From contig JAHWYA010000033.1 of assembly GCA_020028115.1 (NCBI GenBank), forward strand, positions 1 to 9,823: 9,823 nt of DNA, given 5' to 3'. Below are positions 1-7,463 of this stretch, in pieces. Every line of letters starts with the position of its first letter. Positions within the stretch are counted from its first letter, which is position 1. A model generated the notes under the pieces. The model saw only the letters and a program-made list of their open reading frames with translations. It was not told the origin of the DNA and did not search any database. The stretch is from Anaeromyxobacter sp. Its GTDB lineage: Bacteria; Myxococcota; Myxococcia; Myxococcales; Anaeromyxobacteraceae. Made by a program: the position numbers and the translations under genes.

Positions 1-114
1 GCTCCCGCCGCCGCGCCGGCCGCCGCCGCCGAGCCGAAGAAGGTCGAGAAGAAGGTCGAGAGCAAGAAGAAGGCCGCGAAGAAGGCCGAGAAGAAGGTCG
101 AGGAGAAGAAGTAA
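1..114 (+). CDS. C-terminal end of a Lys/Glu/Ala-rich protein (partial at left edge)
   Basis: An open frame enters at base 1 and ends at TAA (112-114), giving 37 visible residues. The first ten are almost all Ala and Pro. The rest is a dense Lys/Glu/Ala/Val stretch with repeated KKVE and KKAE steps, which suggests a charged helical or disordered tail. Such tails occur on many unrelated proteins (histone-like DNA-binding proteins, ribosomal proteins, chaperones), so no function can be assigned. The codon pattern (AAG, GAG, GCC, GTC) fits the window, and a hairpin terminator starts 28 bases after the stop, which supports a genuine gene end. Confidence 0.7.
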   Translation, partial: APAAAPAAAAEPKKVEKKVESKKKAAKKAEKKVEEKK

Positions 115-141
115 CCACCTTCGCGGGAATCCTGCGATGGT

Positions 142-177
142 CGGGCCGGTTGCGCGAGCAGCCGGCCCGCTTCATTT
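142..177 (+). terminator. Hairpin terminator after the left-edge gene
   Basis: CGGGCCGGTTGC (142-153) pairs with GCAGCCGGCCCG (158-169), giving a 12-bp stem with one T-G wobble. The loop is GCGA, a GNRA-type tetraloop. The stem is followed by CTTCATTT (170-177), a short T-rich tail. It lies between the stop at 114 and the kinase start at 187, so it probably ends the upstream transcript. Any kinase promoter lying upstream would have to read through it. Confidence 0.6.
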
Positions 178-186
178 CGAGGGATC

Positions 187-1722
187 GTGTCGCTCCGTCT
201 CCAGTTGACCCTGCTCTTCGCGGCGATCCTCGTCGTGACGATGACCGTCGCGGCGACGCTCGGCGCCGCCACCGCGCAGCGCGCGGTCGAGCAGGTCGTC
301 CAGGAGCGCACGGTCGAGGTCGCGCGCTCGGTCGTCGCCGATCTCGACCTCGCGCACGGCGCCTACCGCACGCTCGACCACGACGCGATCGCCGATCGGC
401 TCGCCGAGGCGATGCCGCTCCACCGCGGCCTGCGCAGCGCCGAGCTCGTCCTCCTGCGGAACGGCAAGCTCGAGGTCTCCGGGATCGAGTTCGGCGCCGG
501 CGGGCTCCAGATCACCATCGACACGCGCGCCGGCCCGCTCCCCGAGAAGCAGGAGGTCCGGATCGAGGAGAACGAGGACGGGCGCGTCGCCACCGCGGAG
601 GCGGTGGTCCGGGACCTCGCGAAGAAGCCGATCGGGATCCTCCACGTCGAGGCGGACGTCTCCTACGCGACCGAGATCGCCGAGCGCGAGCGGAGCGTCT
701 TCCTGTGGGTCACCGCGGCGAGCGCGCTCGCCCTCGCGCTCCTGTTCGCCTTCGCCCTCGGCCCGATGCTCGCGCGGCCGCTCTCGCAGCTCGCCGAGGT
801 GATGGGGCGCGTCGAGTCGGCCGGGCCGGGAGCGGCCCCGGCGGTCCCCGGCGCGAACCGGGTGGACGAGATCGGGATCGTGGCGCGCGGCCTGGAGGCG
901 ATGCTCGCGCGCATCCGGAACTTCAACGCCGAGCTCCAGTCGCGCGTCGACGAGGCGACCGCGGACCTCGCCGGGAAGAACCGCACCCTCGCGGAGCTGA
1001 ACGACCTCCTCGTCGCCGCGCGGCGCGACCTCACCGCGAAGGAGCGGCTCGCCGCGCTCGGCCAGCTCTCCGGCACGATCGCGCACGAGCTCGGGAACCC
1101 GCTCAACGCGATGAGCGGCCGGGTCCAGCTCCTCGCCCGCGACCCCGCGTGCCCGCACGAGATCCGGCGCGAGCTGGGCGCGCTCGACGGCGAGGTGAAG
1201 CGGATGACCGCGATCATCCGCCGGTTCCTCGACTCCGCGCGCGCGCTCACCCCCGCGCCGGAGCCGACCGACGTCGCGGCGCTCGTCGACGAGGCGCTCT
1301 CGCTGTCGCTCTCGGCCGAGGCGCGCGAGCGGATCGCCGTCGTCCGCGAGGTGCCGCGGGAGCTCGGCCAGGTGGTCACCGACCCCGGCCTGGTGCGGCA
1401 CGTCCTCACGAACCTCATCTCGAACGCGGTCGACGCGATGGCGGTCGGCGGGACGCTCACGCTGCGCGCCGGGTGGACCGGCGGCCAGCTCGCGCTCGCG
1501 GTCGCGGACACCGGCGTCGGGATCGCGCCCGAGGAGCGGCGCCACATCTTCGAGCCGTTCTACTCGACGAAGCCGCCGGGCCGCGGCACCGGCCTCGGCC
1601 TCGCCATCTGCCGCGAGATCGCCGGTGCGCTCAAGGGCCGGATCGAGGTGGAGAGCGAGCCGGGGCGCGGCTCCACCTTCACGTTCCTCGTCCCCGCGCC
1701 GGCGTGGCGCGCGACGGGGTAG
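187..1722 (+). CDS. Membrane sensor histidine kinase, NtrB/AtoS-type (511 aa)
   Basis: This is the sensor of a two-component system. It should autophosphorylate on a histidine in response to a signal and pass the phosphate to the regulator encoded directly downstream. Residues about 7-29 and 171-192 are hydrophobic membrane segments enclosing a roughly 140-residue periplasmic sensor region that I do not recognise. A HAMP-like linker (about 193-245) and a coiled coil (about 245-285) follow. The H-box is LGQLSGTIAHELGNPL with His300. The ATPase domain has an N-box (LTNLISNAVDAM, Asn409 and Asn413), G1 box (DTGVGIAPEE, 441-450), F-box (IFEPFYSTK) and G2 box (GTGLGL, 467-472), all intact. The start is GTG, preceded closely by CGAGGG; there is no ATG nearby. 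The regulator begins 12 bases after the stop, so the two genes are probably co-transcribed. The family is clear; the stimulus is unknown. Confidence 0.93.
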   Translation: MSLRLQLTLLFAAILVVTMTVAATLGAATAQRAVEQVVQERTVEVARSVVADLDLAHGAYRTLDHDAIADRLAEAMPLHRGLRSAELVLLRNGKLEVSGIEFGAGGLQITIDTRAGPLPEKQEVRIEENEDGRVATAEAVVRDLAKKPIGILHVEADVSYATEIAERERSVFLWVTAASALALALLFAFALGPMLARPLSQLAEVMGRVESAGPGAAPAVPGANRVDEIGIVARGLEAMLARIRNFNAELQSRVDEATADLAGKNRTLAELNDLLVAARRDLTAKERLAALGQLSGTIAHELGNPLNAMSGRVQLLARDPACPHEIRRELGALDGEVKRMTAIIRRFLDSARALTPAPEPTDVAALVDEALSLSLSAEARERIAVVREVPRELGQVVTDPGLVRHVLTNLISNAVDAMAVGGTLTLRAGWTGGQLALAVADTGVGIAPEERRHIFEPFYSTKPPGRGTGLGLAICREIAGALKGRIEVESEPGRGSTFTFLVPAPAWRATG

Positions 1723-1734
1723 GCTCGGCGGGCC

Positions 1735-3084
<1,350 letters not shown>

Positions 3085-3087
3085 GGA

Positions 3088-3255
<168 letters not shown>

Positions 3256-3257
3256 CG

Positions 3258-4574
3258 TCAGCGGATTCCGGCGCCGTCGCGGCGCGGCCCGTGCTTCCAC
3301 CAGCGCTCCATCAGGCCGGGGAAGTCCCACCACGCGACCTCGCCCGGAGGCGGCGAGGCGCCGTCCCACGCGGTCGGGCGCCGCGGGTCGCCCGGTCCGG
3401 GGACGACGAGCGAGCCGACGAAGTCGCCCTTCTCGTACACCTTGGAGACGAGGGCGCCGAGGTGCGCGAGCTCCGCGTCGCCGATCTCGCCGGTGGCGGT
3501 CGCCTGGTAGAACTGGACCGTCACGCGGACCGGGAATCGCGGGTCGCGCTCCACCTCGAGGCCGGCCAGCTCGGTGAAGGGTCCGTCGAGCTCGCCGTGG
3601 CCGAGCACCGCCACCTCGAGGTCGCTCTTCGCCTTCTTCTCCATGGGCGCCGCGAACGCCATGGAGGGCGCCGCCGACGGCGCGGACGGAGCGGCGAGGG
3701 CGCGGCGCGGCGGCTCGCGGTGACGCAGCGGGACCTGCACGAGCATGAGGAGGTTCGCGTCGTCGCCGAGGCTCGCCGCGGACTCGCCGTTCATGGTGGT
3801 GCCGCGCTCGAGCACGTCGGAGATCCGCTCCGCGGTCAGCGGCGCGCGCTCGCCGCCGGCGTTGAAGAAGAGCCGCTGGCCCCAGCTCGCGCCGCCGCTC
3901 ACGGTGTCGCGCGCGTTGTCGACGACGGTGAGCGAGGCGCCCTGGCGCGTCACGAGGATGGTGAGGACCGCCGGGTTCGACGCGGTGGACTGGTAGTTGA
4001 AGATCACGGGGTGGAAGGTCGCCTTGCCGGTCTTGGGGACCGGCAGGAACGCGGCCTGGGCCGAGACGAGGGCGTGGGTGTCGCGCGGCGCGAGGAGCGA
4101 GCCCGTCCGGATCCGGCCGCCGTCGGGCGCGGAGAGGAAGCGGCCGGGGTCGGCGAGGAACTCGCGGAGCGTGATGACCCGCTCCTTCCCGTTCTTCCGC
4201 TCGTTCCCGACCCGCAGCCAGATCCGGTCCAGCCGGACGTCGGCGGTCCGATCCGAAAAGTTGGGCGGCCGCAGCACCGGCATGAGCGCGAGCTTCTTCC
4301 CGAAGCGGTCCTCGGAGACGACCTCGATCGTCACGTCGCTGATGTTCGGGCCGACCGACGAGCCCTGCCACCGGCCGGTGTCCTCCCAGAGGACGTTCAC
4401 GAGCGAGAGGCCGTGGGCCGCGGCGCGCGACTGGAGCTCGCCGTCGGAGACCATCCCCGCGACGCGGTCGACGACCTGGCGGTGGTTGGCGTCGGGCGCG
4501 GGCGCGACGGGGCCGGAAGGAGGCTGGGGGGCGGCGGCGAGGGCGAGGGCGGCGAGGGCGGGGAGCGCGTTCAT
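3258..4574 (-). CDS. Probable exported protein of unknown function, two domains (438 aa)
   Basis: I do not recognise a named family. ATG 4574 is set by a perfect GGAGG six bases upstream on the - strand (4585-4581). Residues 2-16 form an Ala/Leu-rich hydrophobic stretch ending in small residues, like a Sec signal peptide, although it lacks the usual N-terminal Lys or Arg. The N-terminal domain (about 30-285) is mixed alpha/beta and includes ISDVTIEVVSEDRFGKKLAL, LAPRDTHALVSAQAAFLPVP and ASWGQRLFFNAGGERAPLTA. An Ala/Pro/Ser-rich linker (about 288-312) joins it to a second, beta-rich domain (about 318-438) ending in a Trp-rich tail (WWDFPGLMERWWKHG). There is no catalytic motif that I can name. 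GC-rich third positions support real coding. The stop abuts the hexamer array, and the gene is divergent from 4764-5291. A structural or envelope role is possible, but this is inference. Confidence 0.85.
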   Translation of the reverse strand: MNALPALAALALAAAPQPPSGPVAPAPDANHRQVVDRVAGMVSDGELQSRAAAHGLSLVNVLWEDTGRWQGSSVGPNISDVTIEVVSEDRFGKKLALMPVLRPPNFSDRTADVRLDRIWLRVGNERKNGKERVITLREFLADPGRFLSAPDGGRIRTGSLLAPRDTHALVSAQAAFLPVPKTGKATFHPVIFNYQSTASNPAVLTILVTRQGASLTVVDNARDTVSGGASWGQRLFFNAGGERAPLTAERISDVLERGTTMNGESAASLGDDANLLMLVQVPLRHREPPRRALAAPSAPSAAPSMAFAAPMEKKAKSDLEVAVLGHGELDGPFTELAGLEVERDPRFPVRVTVQFYQATATGEIGDAELAHLGALVSKVYEKGDFVGSLVVPGPGDPRRPTAWDGASPPPGEVAWWDFPGLMERWWKHGPRRDGAGIR

Positions 4575-4763
4575 CGGGTTCCTCCGGAGCGGGTCTGTCC
4601 GGGGGAAACGCGCCAGGGCGGGAAACGATCTGTCGGCTGCGCAACGGGTCGCGGCGCGGTCCGCCGGGTCCGGCGAGCGGACCCGCGCGCCGGGAAACGA
4701 CCGTGTTTCCGCGGATTGAACGACGAACCACGGGTTGCATGAACCGATGTGACGGAGGTCACG
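4575..4763. promoter_or_regulatory. Divergent intergenic region with repeated GGGAAACG motif
   Basis: These 189 bases separate two divergent genes and should hold promoters for both. GGGAAACG occurs three times on the + strand (4603-4610, 4620-4627, 4692-4699). The last copy forms an inverted repeat with a downstream half: GGAAAC, six bases, GTTTCC (4693-4710). The pattern looks like operator half-sites for a dimeric regulator. I found no convincing -35/-10 or -24/-12 pair; TTGAAC at 4716-4721 is the nearest to a -35 box for the rightward gene but has no good partner. Binding is inference only. Confidence 0.35.
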
Positions 4764-5291
4764 ATGCGGGTCGAGGGCGGCGCGGAGAGAGCGGGCGGGG
4801 GGGAGTCCCCAGCGTCGCGGTTCTCGGACGCGCTCGCTCGCGCCGGTCGCCGGAACGCGCCTGCCGCGGACCCGGGCCGCGCGGGATCCCGGCCGCGCAT
4901 CGCGGAGCCACGCCGGCCCGCCTCGCGGGAGGCGAGCGTCGCGCGCGAGGAGTCGCGTGACGCCCGCCTCATGGACGCCGAGCGGAGCGCGCTCGCGTGC
5001 GAGGCGCCCGCGATCCCCGAGCTCGCCGCCGCCGTCCGAACGCTGCCTTTCGCCATCGCCTGCGCCACCGCGGCGGGCGGTGGTCCCCTCGCCCTGTCGT
5101 TCGGCCGCTCGCTCGACGTCGAGCTCCGCCCCGGCGTGGCGGGCGTCGAGGTGGTGCTCAGGCCGGAGCCGCGGCTCCTGCGCGCCGCGGAGGCCGAGCT
5201 CCCGCGACTCGTCGAGGCGCTGCGGCTGCGCGGGGTCGCGGTCGCGAGCGCGGCCGTCCGCCCGCGCGGCGGAGGCGGCCGCGCGCGTTGA
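4764..5291 (+). CDS. Small protein with FliK/YscP/HrpP-like C-terminal domain (175 aa, tentative)
   Basis: ATG 4764 is chosen over the in-frame GTG at 4749 because GGAGG (4754-4758) sits five bases before it. The first 75 or so residues are Arg/Ala/Pro/Glu-rich, low complexity and probably disordered. Residues about 85-168 look folded: LDVELRPGVAGVEVVLRPEP, then AELPRLVEALRLRGVAVASAAV. The order of beta strands, a leucine-rich helix, a Gly turn and a final strand resembles the C-terminal substrate-specificity-switch domain of flagellar FliK and type III secretion YscP/HrpP proteins, in which a disordered N-terminus precedes such a domain. HrpP-type proteins are of similar short length. No other secretion or flagellar gene is visible here, which weakens the call. 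Strong GC third positions across the folded part support real coding. It ends 37 bases before tRNA-Cys. Confidence 0.6.
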   Translation: MRVEGGAERAGGGESPASRFSDALARAGRRNAPAADPGRAGSRPRIAEPRRPASREASVAREESRDARLMDAERSALACEAPAIPELAAAVRTLPFAIACATAAGGGPLALSFGRSLDVELRPGVAGVEVVLRPEPRLLRAAEAELPRLVEALRLRGVAVASAAVRPRGGGGRAR

Positions 5292-5316
5292 CGCGAGGGG
5301 GGTGCTCCGGTAGAAA
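5288..5316 (+). promoter_or_regulatory. Sigma-70 promoter of tRNA-Cys
   Basis: TTGACG (5288-5293, five of six matches to TTGACA), a 17-bp spacer and TAGAAA (5311-5316, four of six matches to TATAAT). Transcription would start near 5323, about six bases before the mature tRNA 5' end. The -35 box overlaps the TGA stop (5289-5291) of the preceding gene. Position and spacing make it convincing for a GC-rich genome. Confidence 0.65.
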
Positions 5317-5328
5317 CGGGCCCGGCAC

Positions 5329-5403
5329 GGCACCGTCGCCAAGTGGTAAGGCAAAGGTCTGCAAAACCTTTATTCCCCGGTTCGAATCCGGGCGGTGCCT
5401 CCA
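5329..5403 (+). tRNA. tRNA-Cys (anticodon GCA)
   Basis: A full cloverleaf can be drawn. The acceptor stem is GGCACCG (5329-5335) with CGGTGCC (5393-5399). The D stem is GCC/GGC (5338-5340, 5350-5352) around AAGTGGTAA. The anticodon stem AAGGT/ACCTT (5354-5358, 5366-5370) encloses loop CTGCAAA, with anticodon GCA at 5361-5363. The variable loop has five bases, and the T stem CCCGG/CCGGG (5376-5380, 5388-5392) encloses TTCGAAT. The discriminator is T (U73), the normal identity base for cysteine tRNAs. CCA is encoded at 5401-5403. It reads Cys codons UGC and UGU. No neighbouring tRNA is present, so it is a single-gene unit with its own promoter and terminator. Confidence 0.98.
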
Positions 5404-5422
5404 GACATCCTCCACGTTCCGG

Positions 5423-5447
5423 AAGGGCGGCTCTCGGGCCGCCCTTT
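5423..5447 (+). terminator. Terminator of tRNA-Cys, possibly bidirectional with cfa
   Basis: AAGGGCGGC (5423-5431) pairs perfectly with GCCGCCCTT (5438-5446) around the six-base loop TCTCGG, and the stem runs into TTT (5445-5447). It begins 20 bases after the tRNA CCA. Because the methyltransferase gene on the - strand ends at 5456, just outside the hairpin, the same stem can serve the convergent transcript, although the tail on that side is poor in T. Confidence 0.8.
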
Positions 5448-5455
5448 GCGTTGGG

Positions 5456-6832
5456 TCACCGTACGCCGTCGAGGTCCGTCGCGGCGCTCACCTGCCGGTC
5501 GAGGGCCCCGTCCCTCCCCGCGGACGGCTCGGCGGCCGCGCGCGCGGCGGGCGGCGCGTACCAGTCCGCCCGGCACCGCGGAATGCCGTCGGCCCGGCCG
5601 CTCGCGTCCCGTCGCACGAGGAGCAGCTGGTACACGCTCGTGCGCCCGATCCGGAACCCGACCGCGGACGCCGCGAGGTAGAGGCGGTAGAGCCGCGCGC
5701 GCCGCTCGCCCGCGATGGCGACCGCCCGGTCGAAGCGCGCCTCGAGCCGGGCGAGCCACGCCGCGAGCGTCTCGGCATAGTGCTCGCGCAGGCTCTCGAG
5801 GTCGCGCACCTCGAACCCGGCCCGCTCGGCGGCCGCGACGACCTCCGAGATGGGCAGGAGCTCGCCGTCCGGGAACACGTACCGCCAGATGAACCCGCCG
5901 CCGCGCTGCGCCGCCCACGGGAGCGTCGGCCGCCCTCCGCTCGCGTCCGCGATGGCGTGGTTGAGGAACAGGCCGCCCGGGCGCAGGATCCGGTGGATCG
6001 ACTCGAAGTACGCGTCGAGCCGGCCGCGCCCGACGTGCTCCATCATCCCGACGCTCGCGACCTTGTCGAAGACCGCGTCGGGGCGGAGCGTCCGGTAGTC
6101 CGCGTCCCGGACGTCGGCGCCGGCGCCGAGCCGCGCGAGGCGGCGGCGCGTGGCCGCGAGCTGGTTCGCGCTCACCGTGATCCCGAGCGCGTGGGCGCCG
6201 TACCGGAGCGCGGCGTGCTCGACGAGCGCGCCCCAGCCGCAGCCGACGTCGAGGAACCGCTCGCCGGGCGCGACGGCGAGCTTGCGGCACACGAGGTCGA
6301 GCTTCGCGCGCTGCGCCTCGTCGATCGACTCGCCGCCGCGCGCGAAGAACCCGCACGAGTAGACCATCGCGTCGTCGAGGAACAGGCGGTAGAAGTCGTC
6401 CGAGACGTCGTAGTGATGGCGGACGGCCTCGCGATCGCGGCGGACGGAGTGCGCCCGCCCGCGCACGCGCGCGAGGAGGGACCGGTCCGGCGGCGCGTGC
6501 AGCCTCCGCCGCACGAGGGCGGTGGCGGCGGGGATCGCGAGCGACCAGCCTGGACGCGGGCCGGTCCAGCGCGACGCCGCCTCGATCAGCGCGATGGCGT
6601 CCCCCTCGAGCTCGAGGGACCCGTCGAGGATCGCCTCCGCGAGCCCGCGCTCCACCGCCGGCGGGAAGAACGCGTCGAGGGCTCGCGGCTCGCGGAGGAC
6701 CACCGTCCCGCCGCGGATCCCGTCGCGCGCGGGCGGCAGCAGGGTGCCGTCCCAGAGCCGTACCGGGAACGTCCGCGACCCCGAGGCGAACAGGCTCCTG
6801 GCGATCCCGACCCGATCCATCGACAGGGACAT
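5456..6832 (-). CDS. cfa: Cyclopropane-fatty-acyl-phospholipid synthase family methyltransferase (458 aa)
   Basis: Members of this family transfer a methylene or methyl group from S-adenosylmethionine to the double bond of an acyl chain in membrane phospholipids, at the inner face of the cytoplasmic membrane. The N-terminal lipid-contact domain (about 15-130) leads into a Rossmann-fold methyltransferase. The SAM loop is FLDVGCGWGALVEHAALRYG (193-212), followed by the typical GITVSANQ (217-224). Residues matching the bicarbonate/active-site set of E. coli Cfa are Cys160 (VYSCGFF), Glu265 (MMEHVG), His292 (NHAIAD) and Tyr352. The C-terminal FRIGRTSVYQLLLVRR block is also characteristic. It is somewhat longer than E. 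coli Cfa, with an extra Ala/Arg-rich tail of about 50 residues. The start is ATG 6832 (a second ATG lies at 6820); no clear SD is seen before either. Related methyltransferases that make branched or unsaturated methylated acyl chains cannot be excluded. Confidence 0.92.
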   Translation of the reverse strand: MSLSMDRVGIARSLFASGSRTFPVRLWDGTLLPPARDGIRGGTVVLREPRALDAFFPPAVERGLAEAILDGSLELEGDAIALIEAASRWTGPRPGWSLAIPAATALVRRRLHAPPDRSLLARVRGRAHSVRRDREAVRHHYDVSDDFYRLFLDDAMVYSCGFFARGGESIDEAQRAKLDLVCRKLAVAPGERFLDVGCGWGALVEHAALRYGAHALGITVSANQLAATRRRLARLGAGADVRDADYRTLRPDAVFDKVASVGMMEHVGRGRLDAYFESIHRILRPGGLFLNHAIADASGGRPTLPWAAQRGGGFIWRYVFPDGELLPISEVVAAAERAGFEVRDLESLREHYAETLAAWLARLEARFDRAVAIAGERRARLYRLYLAASAVGFRIGRTSVYQLLLVRRDASGRADGIPRCRADWYAPPAARAAAEPSAGRDGALDRQVSAATDLDGVR

Positions 6833-6899
6833 ACGCTGCGTCGCGGTCGCCGACCGCGCCCGCGTGGGGTTCGCTCGACCGGGCTATCCGCTCGGTGCG

Positions 6900-7094
6900 T
6901 CAGTTGTGCGGCGGGAAGACCGCCGGCTCGTCGGGGAGCTGGCTGTTCCCGACGGGCTTCTTCGGCTTCCGCTCGCCGGGCGTCCGGTCCTCGCCGATCC
7001 GCCGCTTCTGCTGCTCGCGTTCCTGTCCCTCGCGCGGGGCGCCGGGGTGGGTGTCTTCTGGGCCGATGTTCGGGTCGCGCTCTCTTCCGGGCAT
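6900..7094 (-). CDS. Small hydrophilic protein of unknown function (64 aa)
   Basis: ATG 7094 to TGA 6900 encodes 64 residues rich in Pro, Glu, Arg, Lys and Gly, with almost no bulky hydrophobics and no Cys. Examples are GEDRTPGERKPKKPVGNSQL and a C-terminal PPHN. It is probably disordered and soluble. Evidence that it is coding: nearly every third position is G or C, the composition is unlike the reverse-frame shadows elsewhere in the window, and it fills an otherwise empty 316-base gap between flanking genes. Evidence against: no Shine-Dalgarno precedes the ATG, so a leaderless or weakly translated message must be assumed. It lies 67 bases upstream of cfa on the same strand and could share its transcript. 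No function can be assigned. Confidence 0.5.
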   Translation of the reverse strand: MPGRERDPNIGPEDTHPGAPREGQEREQQKRRIGEDRTPGERKPKKPVGNSQLPDEPAVFPPHN

Positions 7095-7148
7095 GACCAG
7101 AACGTGGATCCGGTGGTCCCGCCGGCGCCCGACCGTTAGGCGAGGGGC

Positions 7149-7463
7149 GTGGCGAGCACGATCTGCCAGTACTGCGGCGTGGACCTCGAGGAGAGGCCCC
7201 CCGGGCAGGAGGTCGGCTACCTCTACGGAGTGGAGTGCAGCCGCTGCCCGCCCGGCGCGAGGCGCTCGCTCGTCCTCGCGCGGAACGAGCGGGTCGCCGC
7301 GCTGGAGTGCCCGCTCTGCCGCGCCGCGATCGCGCCCGCCGAGGGGCACCCGGACGTCCTGTCCGTGAAGGAGATGACGTACGAGGTCTGCGCCGCCTGC
7401 GGCGAGCGGAACGGGGTGGTCGCGGTGCGAAAGCTGCGGGACGTGGGAGGCGGGACGGTCTAG
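7149..7463 (+). CDS. Cysteine-rich probable zinc-ribbon protein, four CxxC pairs (104 aa)
   Basis: The protein has four CxxC pairs: Cys6/Cys9 (CQYC), Cys30/Cys33 (CSRC), Cys54/Cys57 (CPLC) and Cys81/Cys84 (CAAC). Eight cysteines in this spacing can hold two zinc ions in two ribbon or treble-clef folds. No other known domain is seen. GTG 7149 is the only start that keeps the first CxxC, because an in-frame TAG lies at 7137-7139, 12 bases upstream. The SD-like GAGGGG (7142-7147) sits unusually close, with one base between it and the GTG. The role could be nucleic-acid or protein binding, but this is inference from the cysteine pattern alone. The gene is convergent with the epimerase gene and overlaps its stop. 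Confidence 0.8.
   Translation: MASTICQYCGVDLEERPPGQEVGYLYGVECSRCPPGARRSLVLARNERVAALECPLCRAAIAPAEGHPDVLSVKEMTYEVCAACGERNGVVAVRKLRDVGGGTV

Noticed and set aside
138..153. TGG-N11-GC resembling a sigma-54 promoter before the kinase gene
   Set aside because: Spacing is one base too long and the bases are explained by the terminator stem at 142-169.
4749..4763. GTG start for the FliK-like gene
   Set aside because: No SD precedes it, and the GGAGG at 4754-4758 lies inside this extension, correctly placed for ATG 4764.
4575..5354. N-terminal extension of the exported protein up to 5354
   Set aside because: It would cross tRNA-Cys and the divergent gene. The ATG at 4574 with a perfect GGAGG and a signal-like sequence is far better.
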